In this document: positions 1 to 11,352 of the stretch, one piece after another | How positions within the stretch are numbered: position 1 is the stretch's first letter | How the letters are laid out: each line of letters begins with the position of its first letter | Assembly: GCA_008508345.1 (NCBI GenBank) | Contig: QNGE01000973.1 | Span: 83,789-147,788 of the forward strand | Direction of reading: 5' to 3' | DNA length: 64,000 bases | From: Paragonimus westermani | Lineage: Eukaryota; Platyhelminthes; Trematoda; Plagiorchiida; Troglotrematidae | Notes under the pieces: model-generated | The model's database searches: none | What the model was told of the DNA's origin: nothing | Seen by the model: only the letters and a program-made list of their open reading frames with translations | Translations under genes and position numbers: made by a program

Positions 1-3000
1 TGGGGTCCTCGTGATCACTCAAACCGTTGGTTAGAGACGCTATCCGAGATGGCGGTGTGTCGCAGTCAATGGCGTACCTGTATCCATACCATTTCTAGTT
101 CTTCCATTTAGTCTTCTTCAATCTTTTTTGTCCTTCGTAGTACTCTTTCCTTCTAGGATATTTCATGTCACTGTTGAGGTGAGCGGCGGCCCGAACCACA
201 GTATCTTTTGGTCAGGCTCATGGCTGTTTTGATGATGATGCTGGTGATTACTGCCTTCTACCCATATTTTTCTTCAGCTTTGTTGGTGTATTGTATGATG
301 AATAGTTTGCCTCTTCTTTTCGGACTCCAATCTGAATTTTGTTTCTCATCCTTGCCTCTTCTAGAATGCACTAACATGCACTCTTATGCTGAAATACTTC
401 TTGTGTTACATTTTACATACCTTTTTTCTCAGTTTAGTTTTTGTCATTGCACTCTCTCCGTTTGCTTATTCTTCCAGGGATAAGGGTTTCTTTTTTGTGC
501 TAGCCAATCAATTGGCTACCCAGCATTGGCCGGCTGGATAGAAAGGCCCCACTCACACACCTCCTGGTCTTATTCCTTCGGGTTTACAATGGATATGTGG
601 TGTGTGGGTAGAACCACAAGTGGCACAGCGCAAGCCATTTTGGATGATGGGTGAGCCCAGGCGTCCCTTGGCCTCGGTCACCGTGATGGGCTGATCCGAA
701 CCGGATGCCGCCAACTGAGTACCCAGCGGCATAAATTCGAGAAACGGTCATGCCACATTAATTCTGGAAGATGAAAATTAGAGACATTTGCCAACATTTT
801 ATCACTTTCTTTGGTACGACTAGTTTTTTTGCATGTGTACACGGGTACCCACGTTCACAAACTTGACTTGGCGGATTGCATTTTTGTGCACGTATCCCAG
901 GACAGATTATTACGATTTGTTCTCCATTCCTCACCCTGAATGACGGGTCCTCACTGCCCCATTTTTTTTATAAAGAGTGTGCCAACAGATATTGTTTCAA
1001 CGTTTACCCTAAGCTGGTGGTACTGAGTCCTCGGTGGCTTGAATAACTAGAAGTTGTTGCCTACACAGTGTTCTTTTCCCGGTGCTGCACTTGTATACAC
1101 TTCAGGTGTGTATGTGGAATGTCAAATGGGTTTGATTCAACATTACTCAATATCTGTCAGGTTACACTGCTTGGTAATCCGCGTTGCTTACTGACGTATG
1201 GGTCATACCGACGGCTTATCATGCTAGTTTAATACATTCGAAGCACCGTCACCCGGAAATGATAACTGCTCAGTTTGGATATGAGAAGAACATGCAGCAA
1301 ACAGATTTCTTCTCAGTGTTCTATCACCAAGCCAAATACAGTACATTTAGTTGGATTAATTCCGTGCAAACGGAGGATCGAGAAGTTGATTATCAATAGG
1401 AGGAAAATCAGGTCTTTTTAAGGTCTGGTCACGTGACACAAAGGTCAATTGCACAAAATAGCAGTGGCTGCTAAGATAGTGACTATGGTTGCGTAATCTT
1501 TTCAGTCGGCACATGGGCACAAGGTCATGGAAGGTTCAGTGTTTTGATGAGAAGTTTTTGAACAAACAGTCGAGGAAAAAGTAGGCGAATGGAAATTGCG
1601 TCTGCGACTCCCAGCAAGTGATATTGGACCTGCTGCGGTTTTATACAAATATCTCGATAGGTCGATACAGAGATAGACATGCGCATTCCCAGCAGACACG
1701 CCTTTGGCGCACGATTAGCGAACTTTATTGTGCCTGTTTATTAGACATCGAAAACATGCTTGTTTGCTACACATTTCTTCTTATCCCCCCGGTTGTCCCC
1801 GTATAATCTCTTCACTTCCTATTAGCTCTGTTGGTTTTCTCTGAAAAACAGTTAATTGCTGTGCATAGAAGATTAAGGAAAACGCTCCAAAATGTAAATA
1901 CTCAGGGGACTAAATGAATGTTACTTAATCAACAACGCAACTTCGGGCTGCTACATCTACTTCGGGTTGACTGATCGTGTAATTCCGCCAGAGTGATAAC
2001 CTCATTATCTGCAGCATACCACACGCATGACTATTCACGTTATCGAACGTACTGAGGGTCGCAGTATTGCTGTGGTAATAATTCCATTCTGTTTCGTCCA
2101 CATGTTCTGGTTTGAATCAAGCAAATGGGCAGCCTGATTGCCAGCAGCTACGGTTTGATGGTCGACTAGCGGTCGTGACTAAACTGACTTCATTCTAGCA
2201 AACCATTTAGATGTATTGATTGGAGTAACTCAGTCGATAAGACTCAAAGACTTCAAAATAACTGAAAAGTTGTCCGCGCATGCTTTAAGCGGATTGAAGG
2301 GCATAGGTATTGGGCACAGTGTCTTTGAAACAGGTGCCCGAAAAATCCTACTAGTACGTTGTACGGATTGCTCTTGAGGACTACCACAACGAACCAATAC
2401 GCCATCGGATAAATAAAGCGTAGTCTTTGACAATTTGTTGCTTTTATTCGCTATGATAACGTCCGAAGAATGAAGCTGATTGCGTTTCAGCTTCATCCTT
2501 CATATCACTCTTATCTCAACAACCAACTAGCTGTCTACCATAGCTTTACCTTAGTCATGCCCATGGTTAGTCGGTGAAACGTGGATACTAACAACCGAGT
2601 TATCCATTGGCGTGACTCTTCTCCGATCACGTCCTAGCGACACCCTCATTCGGTGCAGATTTAGAATAGTAGGCTGAACTGTTTACGTCAGTAGACCTCC
2701 TCGACATGCCGACTCACTATAGATGTTTCAACCCACAATTCCATTTGCGAGCATACTCTACACACTTTCCGGAACTTGAGCATACGGAGAGGAGGTTTTT
2801 GGTCTTATCTGTAGTGACCCGATGACACTTTAATTAAGCCTGTGCAACAACTTTGTCACTGACCTGTAGTAGATTTACTTTCAAAAGCTAACATCAGCGA
2901 ATAAAATGGAACCTAAAGCCAAATTCTACTTCACGGGAAGTTTGACCTTGTATGCCATTGTGAAATTTATCATTACAGAATTCAAAGTTATCTCAGCCTG

Positions 3001-3829
3001 TGTTGCCGATAAAATGGTTGGCTAGGGGCAGGTTCTGCCGTGTTCTGTTTTACACTCCAACTCCTTCACAATAAGACAGCTTGTTATTCATTCAGTGATG
3101 GATGCGCGGTCGAGAAGCTGGAAACTCTTATACCCCCGGGTTGATTCGGTCCTCATCCGAGTCATGTCGGTGTTAATTTTTTGAAAAGTAGTAATGTAAA
3201 AACTGGTGTAGCACCGGTCTTAGAAATCCTACAATAGTATAAGCAACCTAGCCTATCTTAGCAATCAATTCGGTTAAGAAAATACGAGTCTAATAACGCT
3301 TTATATTTCAACCTGGAGTTGGTATCGATAACGACTGGTAGTAGTATATTCTATTCTGTAACGGAAAAGATTCTGCCTCCCATGGAGTCGGGACCTTAAC
3401 TTGCATAAGTTCTTATCTTGACTTAGTAGACCGTGTTGACACGCCGAAGTGAATGTTTCTGTGAGGCCTACAAAGGAAAAGAAGTGAATGAGGATTAGAC
3501 GACCTCGAAGTCTTCAGCATTTGAATGGGCAAACATCAGAAAGTTTCAGCCGAGGTTCGTAGTCAATGTTTCCAAGGCTCTTTTCGTAGCAACTCAGTCA
3601 ACACTTTCCGGCGCCTCCGTGTTCTTTTTAACGACATTAAATTTCACTTAGTTAACATCTTCAAGTGATGGTCGGATATACACTCACACGTGCCGTTGAA
3701 GTCACCACTCTAGTGACCACTGCTTGACAACATGGAGAACATCTTGGGGAATACTGGGATTATGGGGTTCCAAATTCTAAGGTTGTCCCCACACAACGAG
3801 TTACCGGGGATCGTTGATATACGTTAGGA
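1..3829. other. Unassigned DNA, no supported gene
   Basis: Reading frames here are short and show no recognisable domain or convincing exon with matched splice sites. The stretch 500-740 is clearly GC-richer than its surroundings and looks like part of a dispersed repeat, but I could not place it in a family. It follows a T-rich tract ending in an acceptor-like CTTCCAG at about 472-478. A minus-strand frame at 2230-2496 and a plus-strand frame at 1184-1399 are open for 70-90 codons, which chance allows at this length. Confidence 0.5.
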
Positions 3830-5660
3830 TACCAGTGGCCAAAGGATAGGATTAGATACACCCGTTGGGATGGTTGCAGGAGAAGAGAGGGGGCAGCCTG
3901 CTTTAGCCTTAAAAGTTCGACTATTAAGAAACGAGACTATCTAGCGGAGTATCTCACCATGAACACCTTATGCCCTAGGTTATATAAAAGTGAAGCGCGG
4001 AGCACTCGATCAAACACCTCGAAAAATAATGTGCTGGTCCTTGCCCTCAGTTAGACTGTCCATAAAGAATGGCACGTTGGTCACACGACCCGTGCTGGGC
4101 TATAGAAATTAGATTATTGCTGAGAGGAGACTGCAATAAGATACGCTTAGTAAGACGTTCTAGTATTTTGCATGAACTACTCGTTAGACTAATCGGTCGA
4201 TAGCTGACAAATGAGTGCCTATCACCTGGTTTACGAATGGGACTTAAGTTAGTCTCCTTCCACCTAGTTGGAATGTTACCCTCCGAGGGAGTCAGCTTAA
4301 GAAACACATAAAATGATTTTGTGAGTACAGAGGGCGCTTTTTCCATCATTGTCGGATGAATCTGGTCTGGACATATCAAACTGAGTGGGTTAAACTTTAA
4401 AGGTAAATCCTGTACATCGCCTACCGAGAATTCCACTAACAAAAATGGTGACTAAAATGTTTGTGGCAGTAGGCCAGATGCAAGTGATTTCCCTGTATTA
4501 TATACAACAGGATAGTGTGTTTAAAAAGAAACTTCTTATTTGTTCGCGCCAGTTCGAACACTTTAGATTATGGTGCAGTGGTTACAGCAAATTTCTGAGT
4601 TGCATCGTTTGCGAACTCTGATCAACGCCTCGATGTCCTCAGATCTACCAAAATGCCGTTGTACCGCAAACAGTTATGCACGAAATTCGAGGAGTAGGCG
4701 AATACCTCTCGGTAGGGGGTGGTAGCGAGGGGCATTGGTTAACATGCAGGATAAGTACGACCCGTCCGTTCCGTGAATCATATACTTGATCAATTGGAAG
4801 TCCGAATCCATCGCGTGTGATTCTATAGGAATCGTGCTGAGACGGTTCCTCAGGTCATCAAAATCGGCCCATCTGAAGTTGCGAGTTGTTTGTCTTTGGT
4901 CGTGTTTCTCTATTCAATAACAGGAAAGAGAACGACAGAACTAAATGATCACTGTGTTCAACAAGTCATAATGTAATTACCCTTTCTAAGTAATTAGTCT
5001 CATTGATGTTTATGAAGCTCAACAAAGAAGGCATTTGATCTGAACAGTGTCTTGTGGGTGTGTGGACGTGCTGAGTCCAAACTATTTGAAGTACCGTCAA
5101 TGACAGATGTGTATCACAGTTTGCCACAGAAACCTGTCTCGGAATAGCCCAAGCCAACATCACAGCACTGAAGTCATCCACAACGAGTAAATGAAAGTGC
5201 TATATTGAATTGAACGTGTTTAAGTTGGATAAAATGGTATCAGCACCGGAATGACAGGTCGAGGGTCAGCGAGTTATAGGTTCTAGTAACAGCGAATCTC
5301 GGCCACGGAGATTGACCTGCAGCCAGATAACATCGCACACATCAGACTGTGTGTTAACACCGTGTAAGAACGATGGAGGTAGGTTTGGACGAAAATAAAC
5401 GGCGGCATCCTCCATTCATCATTTTTAGGATTTAGCACAAAACACCGAATAGCCAGGAATAGTGATCTCACTACCCCTGATTTCAGGTGCCAAGCACGTT
5501 TCGGTTAGTGCAATCACGCGAGAATGTCTATTGTATGTCAGCTGTCTGTGTCTTGGTAGCTTGTTCATTAAACTGAGGCTTGCTATGATTCTTGAAGGAC
5601 TCAAAGATTCGCCAACGAATAATCTCGATTATCTTTGTCCAAGCACAGCAACGACATCCT
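3830..5660 (-). mobile_element. CR1-like LINE remnant A (endonuclease and reverse transcriptase pieces)
   Basis: This is a decayed non-LTR retrotransposon read on the minus strand in several frames. From its 5' end, about 5650-5470 holds the endonuclease signature around LTETWL-like residues followed by SEITIPGYSVF-like residues. About 5471-5283 holds the DVIWLQVNLRGRDSLLL-like block, and 5181-4966 reads like the CR1 stretch containing TQHVHTPTR. At 4442-4047 a 131-residue frame carries reverse-transcriptase fingers: DQIHP, then RWKETNLSPIRKPGDRH, then SYRPISLTSSSCKILER, then a NNLIS-AQHG block. Frameshifts and stops separate the pieces, and the catalytic YADD region is not visible. The domain order (endonuclease before RT) and wording fit the CR1/Pido type known from schistosomes and other flukes. 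It cannot be active. Confidence 0.85.
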
Positions 5661-6479
5661 AGGCCTATTTTCCACTGGCATTTGAGATGCTCCTACGGTC
5701 GGCCATTGAAAGAATGGCTCGGTCCACTTACCGTAGCCATAGCGACATGGGGTTGACCTTAAAGACTAGACATGTGGTCTCACCTAGTGGGTTTTCGTTC
5801 CACTGTTGTAATGCGATCCTAAAGCGCTGGGCCCACTATTAACTAATACATGCCGAAACTTGCACAATTCCGAACAAAAGATTACGATAGAAACACATGC
5901 CTGAATGTAAACAAATGACCGGCGTCGCCACCATCCGTCAGTCTTATTCTAATGTGACTTTTAGAAGCACTGAAAGTTCAGCATTTTCCACATCCAGAAT
6001 GTGTTATTTGCCATTGATTTATTGTAATTCTTGAAACTATCGCAAACTATGTGATGGAAATTGTTTAACACAACCGGGGGGAGGTGGATCAACTATGACT
6101 GATGCAACACTGCTTCACAGTGTCCCACCAACTGCTTCATTTTTTCCTATTTATAAAATACCAGTGGTTCGAAGTCGACCAACTGTCTCCATAACTCCCG
6201 GATGTTGAGCCTGACCTTGAGCTCGGGCTACCTCATTACATGCTGACAATTCAATCAGTTCGTCTACAGCAACTTGGTGTTGCGTTAAGGAGTTTTTGTA
6301 GTTAAGCTAATGTGCCTACGAGTTACCCGTCTGAGGTTAAAGAGGAGATGGTGCGTGGCGAGCTATGGTGTACCACGCAGAATAACAGCAAACAGTGTCA
6401 GTTAACCTTAGTCCCCACCGCTGGTGAATGTGATATGTAATTTTTACTGAAAAAATCTGGTTTTCCTTGACATACCAGT
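5661..6479. other. Unassigned DNA
   Basis: I see nothing here that I can support. It may include the 5' part of the gypsy element that follows, since gag-like sequence starts just downstream. Confidence 0.4.
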
Positions 6480-9260
6480 CAATCTTCTACTCAACAAACC
6501 GAGGAAGTTGATGTTGGACTACATCCTTTCTGCTGACCTCCACACTACCGAGCTAGCCAAATTCACTTCTAGAGTTGAACTTGCTGCAAAGAAATCCGTC
6601 CTGCGGCTAAAAGAGATAACAGCTTGCTGCAACTAAGGTAATGGGTTGGAGGATGAGCTGTGCAGCCGTTTCACTATGGAGATCAACAGCGCCACTTCTC
6701 AACGGCAGGTGCTTGATTAACGTTTTAGAAAGCACAAAAAATGTACGCGCAACATGAATGCGTAGACAGTTACCTCCGCAAAGTCATCGGTGGTCCTTTG
6801 TCCCACGCATGCAGTCAGTCACGCATGCAGAGAAGCGGTCCCTATCCGAACTGTCTGCCAGTAACCCAGGTGGCATCTGTCAGAAGTAGGATCAACGGTA
6901 TGTAACAGCAAAACCAGCTCTATCTACACACAGCAGACTGAGGACAAATCACCAACTATATATAGGCAGATAACGTTTAGCTCCAAAGCACAGCCCATTT
7001 TTATAATGGTCATGAAAAACGATGGATGCATAAAGTTGGACGTTGTGTTGAATGTCCGATGCTCGAATGTCGTCCCGTATACAGATTCGTGGTGTTATCG
7101 GTCACAACCCTCTGCCACCTGATGCAACGACCTTGCTGGTCCATACGCAGTAAAACACTTGGGTTTCTGATTTACACTAAAGGTCCATCCAAGCTGGGCT
7201 TAAATGCAATGTTAGCCTTTAATCGGTAGTGGAAATAACCTAAATCCCCTAAGTTCTACCACTGATTCAACCCATGCTCAGTTGGTTCAGTGAAGACTAA
7301 CTTCCACCTAACTGAGGACTCCTGATCACGGGGTTATCAATGATATAGGACAGAGCGATTTTGTTCATTCTGCTTCCGAAATGATCGGACGAGCTGAGCA
7401 GTATTCATACAAGGTTTTGGTTGAGCGTTCGAATTTGATCATTCGGTCATGTCTGTTGCGAGATTACTGGCGTTGTGGTTAACACGCTTGTCTCACAAGC
7501 ACGAGGGTTAGAGTGCAAACTCTAATGCGGACAGAGATATACATGAGCGAAACCCAGGTCTAGTGCTTCCTTTCGAACTAGGTTAGCCGAAACGCCTATC
7601 AGAATATGACGACTGCGGTCAAATGCGGGTGGTGTTCACTTTGGTAAAACGACCTAAACCTCCGAACTTCTACCACTGAAGCATTAAATCATTAAGTGCC
7701 ACGCTCTACGACACTCGAAAAGGCCTGTGATAAAAGATATATTCAGAAACTGACTGTGTAGTTTTTCGCTAGTTCAAATGTTATGGTACTACAGCAGACA
7801 AGATTGGAAGTTGGCGGCTACCTGGGTTTTCCTTAAAAGTTGCTTGTTGCCATACGGTCAACGATATTGGGTATTTGAGGTGGTACGGAAAACGGAGTGG
7901 GATGGCGTTATCACCGGTTGATGGTCCTCAACGTCCCCTCGGGTCTCTTTTGGTACAACTTCCCGCTCGTTTGGTTACGTGTCTAATCCGAACTCTTTGG
8001 AGAAGTGACCGCTAAGGTGATCGGTAGCCTTGATGAAGTACTGACACCCCAAGACGACGCGACAGTCTCCGATGAGATCAAACCGGAGCGCGGTCATTAT
8101 CCCATAAAGTTACCCAACAGGTTTGCTTTGGAGCACATTTCAGTCAAACTCTCGAAACATGCAATCAGTACTACGGGATTGAAAGTCCTCGATTTCACAA
8201 TGAACACTAAACGCTATCGACCGGATCCAGGCCGCTCCATACTACTGATTGACATGGAATCACTGAAGTACCAAGGGGTACCTACAGTTCGATTCCAGAT
8301 TTATCCCAGACTTCGTGGGATTATTTCTAAGTCAGTCGTCTGATCTGCAGAAATGGACAAGGAAGTGTGAGGAAGTGATCCTGTATATTCATTGTTGGTA
8401 CTTCCCTAAACACTCGAGTGTACCACGCTGACAACGGGTGTACCTGAAATTGGAATCGGAGCTGTACTCAAATAGGAAGGGTGCCCAGTCCTCTTGCCTA
8501 TTCAGTGCCACAAAGAGGGTTATTGACAGACACAAAGAAGCTCTGGTTGTCTTTCTTAGCCATTCGATGATAGAACGAGCAGCTGTTTGGATTTTAGTTG
8601 AAGACTTTCAAAGACCACCAACTACTACAGTTCCCGTTCATTCCGATCAAGTGCAGCATGAAATCTGCGACCGTCGTGGTTCAACTATAATGCATTCTTT
8701 TGGGCGATCATAATGGAGACATTCTTCACCAAGCAAGCAAGGCGGTCGCGCATGATGACTTAGTATCAGCGCATTCCAACTTCACTGCGACTCTTGTTTC
8801 AACTGATCTTCTTTTTGGTGGTTGGTAGCCGGTTTTCACTTCATCGACAGAAGCCTTTTTTCAACTTGATGGTACACTGTACAGCGACAACCCGTTGACC
8901 ATACCTTTATCACTGCACAAGACCATTCCAAACGATCTAAACATTGGCCACTTATTTGTTAAAAAATGGAATCACTAGCCGAACACTTGTTGGCGCCCTG
9001 AAATGGGCGCCGATATCCGCGCACAGGTTCAAAACCGTGATGCTTGCCTCCATACGGTCAAGTCAAAATCAAAGAATTGGACTGTGTGGCCTGATAGCTG
9101 TCACAGCATGCACGCCGAACCGTTACTACATCGAATGCCAATTCTTCCGGATGAGGGTGTGCCACCCCTTCTCCAAGGATGCTACGGAGAATTCGCTCCG
9201 CACAGCTAGTAGTATACTTGTCTGCGGGTCCGAAAACACTGCTTAAGATTTAAACGTTTT
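6480..9260 (+). mobile_element. Ty3/gypsy retrotransposon remnant 1 (gag, RT, RNase H, integrase pieces)
   Basis: Pieces of one LTR retrotransposon follow in the order expected of a Ty3/gypsy pol on the plus strand. A frame at 6505-6720 resembles a gag capsid segment (ITACCN, one stop, then GNGLEDELCSRFTMEIN). At 8005-8343 a frame matches the RT palm/thumb: NRFALEHISVKLSK, then a TTGLKVLDF block, then YRPDPGR and LLIDMESLK, the stretch after the YxDD strand in K02A2.6-like elements. At about 8441-8470 the RNase H start GIGAVL is visible. At about 9003-9110 a zinc-binding integrase segment reads DIRAQVQNRDACLHTVKSKSKN, followed by WPDSCHS. There are many stops and frameshifts, and no flanking LTRs were recognised. 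A tRNA-like SINE block interrupts it between gag and RT (7224-7680). It is non-functional. Confidence 0.75.
7224..7680 (+). repeat. tRNA-derived SINE-like block with duplicated end motif
   Basis: About 7465-7530 reads like a tRNA: an A-box-like GGCGTTGTGGTTAAC, an anticodon-arm-like TTGTCTCACAAG hairpin, and a T-arm-like GAGGGTTAGAGTGCAAACTC in which the B box is mutated from the usual GGTTCGA form. A motif around ACCTAAA...TTCTACCACTGA occurs twice, at about 7224-7267 and 7640-7679. This suggests two partial copies of the same short element or a duplicated tail. The copy is inferred to be a pseudo-tRNA/SINE inside the gypsy remnant. Confidence 0.5.
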
Positions 9261-9559
9261 CCAACAATTTCCTATCGCAACTCCAGAACGTAGTTTGGGC
9301 CGCTAATAGAAAAGGTCAGAAGAGGTTGTTCAGATCGCATTGTCTCGGATCGTCACTGCTCCTATAGCCCCGAATGATATAACTTACTTTCAAGGCAGAA
9401 ATTTTCATCCCTTCAATGGAACTGTCATTCGGCAGTTCAGCTGATGCCACTGCACACTGATATACTCTGGGCTAGATCCACTTCAGAAACCCAATGGAAA
9501 GCGGCAACAGAGATACAGGAGGATAACAGTCCTGTCAGAAACTCAAATGAAATATCTGA

Positions 9560-10410
9560 GGAACCTTAACTGGAACCTCCCACCTCAATCCGGTGATTTC
9601 ACTGACAAGCGAACCAAGTTGAAGAGAGCTTCAGAGAGGGATGTTGTGGTAACTCAAGTTCCCAGGATGGCTGTTTGCGCAGTCATGCACACTATTGTTT
9701 TGGATTCACCGCTAATAACGGTGCGACTGCAACTAATCGTAATTGTCTCGAGTATTTTGATGCTGTGGGTTCACCTGCTGCCATTCAGAACCTTTGTGAC
9801 TCAAACGCTACCAGTGGTAAGGCCTTGTCTAGCGGCTGGTTTCCGTCGTTCGACGGAATCACCGTTCTTCGGTAATACGAACCTCTGCATCCATTCAGAC
9901 AGATGTTTCTTCAATCTGATGATTGAGTACCTTTCGGCTATGTCTATATGACTCTCTGCATTTATAAATTGGCAGATACAACATGAACTGATACCTACTG
10001 GTCGATCTTTTTTGACTGAACTCATGAGTAGTTGGATCCGAACTGACACACGAAGTTTGGTTGCGTTGAACATTCGTTTAGTCGAGTTTATCAGTCCTTG
10101 CGTAGTTTGATGACGGTGATCACTTGTTTGGTTGACGGTTTCGGCCTACTGTGTCTTTCAATAAACCTCCTGAGAGTAGCCATTAGATGGCAGTACAGAC
10201 GTGACCCAGTCGAATTCCTGTTCGCACGAATCTGTGAGCTAATATGATGGTCCACTTGGATTTCTCGTAGACGGCTCTTTTAACGGGGCCATCCTCCTGG
10301 CGACTAGAGACGATGTCTAAAAACGGTAAGCAATTACGTGGTAATCTAACTCGCAGGATTAACAGTACGTGAAGTACTAGTTTGAGCCAAATGCTTGGCA
10401 GTGACGTCAT
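9560..10410 (-). mobile_element. Penelope-like element 1, 3' part (RT end and GIY-YIG endonuclease)
   Basis: On the minus strand, 10410-10183 holds the end of a PLE reverse transcriptase: LPFLDIVSSRQEDGPVKRAVY, then SKWT. This is the well-known PLE block LPFLD-(x)-RxxxG-xxxxVYRKxTWT. The next piece, 10073-9801, reads like the linker and GIY-YIG region: ATKLRVSVRIQ near its start, SSCCICQF, an AERYSIIRLKKHLSEWM block, and PKNGDSVERRKPA. The GIY and YIG residues themselves have been lost or altered. A weaker continuation reaches about 9560. The gap between the pieces contains frameshifts, so the element is dead. PLEs have been described in schistosomes and many other animals. Confidence 0.8.
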
Positions 10411-11125
10411 AGAACTGGAAGACAGGGAGCTGAGTATAAAGTTACAGGCTTCTTGTTTTTCGGTTCACGGGAATTTTCAGGAATGGCACTATGTAAAGTG
10501 ACTAATTTGATTATATGAAACAGTACTTTACCAATCAAATTATGTTCTTCAACTGTATGAATCACGGACGGCTCTCCCGGTTGACAGGTGGTAAATCAGC
10601 AGCATCCATGCAATCAGGATACTCCTAGTTGTTTGTAGTCGTGCCGCTACGACTGGTCGACAAGAAACCATAACGTGTTGTATCCACAAACGGCTATCCC
10701 TGAAGCTAGGATTATCACAAATTAATTCACAAGTTACCTCCAGATTTGGATGAAAATACCTGCACGCCGCACCAGATTATCTATTATCTGTTTGGAACGA
10801 TTGAATATCAGTGTCATCGACGTAACGTTTGTAGTACGACGACTGTGCTTTGCCTGAGGCTAACTGTTGCTCAATCCTTAGCACGAAAAGTTTGCCAAGA
10901 CGAGACTTAATGAGCTTCCCATGACTATCTAATCTATTTGGTGGTAGCATCGTTCAAAAAACGGAAGCCGACATTCTCAGTGCACTGCAGTAAAGTTTCC
11001 CACAGAATATCAGTCGAAAGAGACGGAGTAGAGAAGCTCTTTTTAACAAGCCCATAAAGTGTAATCAGTCATCTCATGTAGTTAAACACCAATGAATCTT
11101 GGATTTCTTTTGTTGTTTTTGTTAG
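10411..11125. other. Unassigned DNA / intron of the coiled-coil gene
   Basis: No clear domain. The upstream part of the PLE reverse transcriptase may extend a little into this stretch. The last bases before 11126 are a T-rich tract ending in GTTAG, the splice acceptor of the next exon. I could not find the preceding exon, which should end in phase 0. Confidence 0.5.
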
Positions 11126-11352
11126 GTGAAACATAAACCCGAACCAATTCGAAAGTTATGGGATCATGATGGTAACCCCGTGTTCGGTATGCATCACTAC
11201 GATCCACAAAAGACCAGACAGATGCTGACTCGAGCCAAAGAGGTTCAACAAGCACAAATGGACGCGGCTGAACAAAGAAACAGGCAGTTGCAGCAGTCTC
11301 GCGCGCAACAGATTGAACAAGAGAAGGCCATTCTGAAACGTGTTCATCATGA
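11126..11352 (+). CDS. Coiled-coil protein, penultimate coding exon
   Basis: A 227-nt exon sits behind a TTTGTTGTTTTTGTTAG acceptor and ends at the donor GTAGGT (11353). It is read in phase 0 from its first base and leaves two bases (GA) for the next exon. The 75 encoded residues open with a short Pro/Trp/Asp segment containing KLWDHDGNPVFGMHHYDP and then become a long, highly charged Gln/Glu/Arg helix (LTRAKEVQQAQMDAAEQRN, RQLQQSRAQQIEQEK). This composition is typical of a coiled coil, as in axonemal or cytoskeletal proteins. The exon does not open with a start codon, so the gene begins upstream of it, probably outside the recognisable sequence or left of the window. I do not recognise the family with certainty; ciliary coiled-coil proteins are a guess. 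Confidence 0.7.

Noticed and set aside
8944..9246. 100-codon plus frame as a host exon
   Set aside because: A neighbouring frame of the same DNA reads as the gypsy integrase zinc-binding region, so this one is a shadow.
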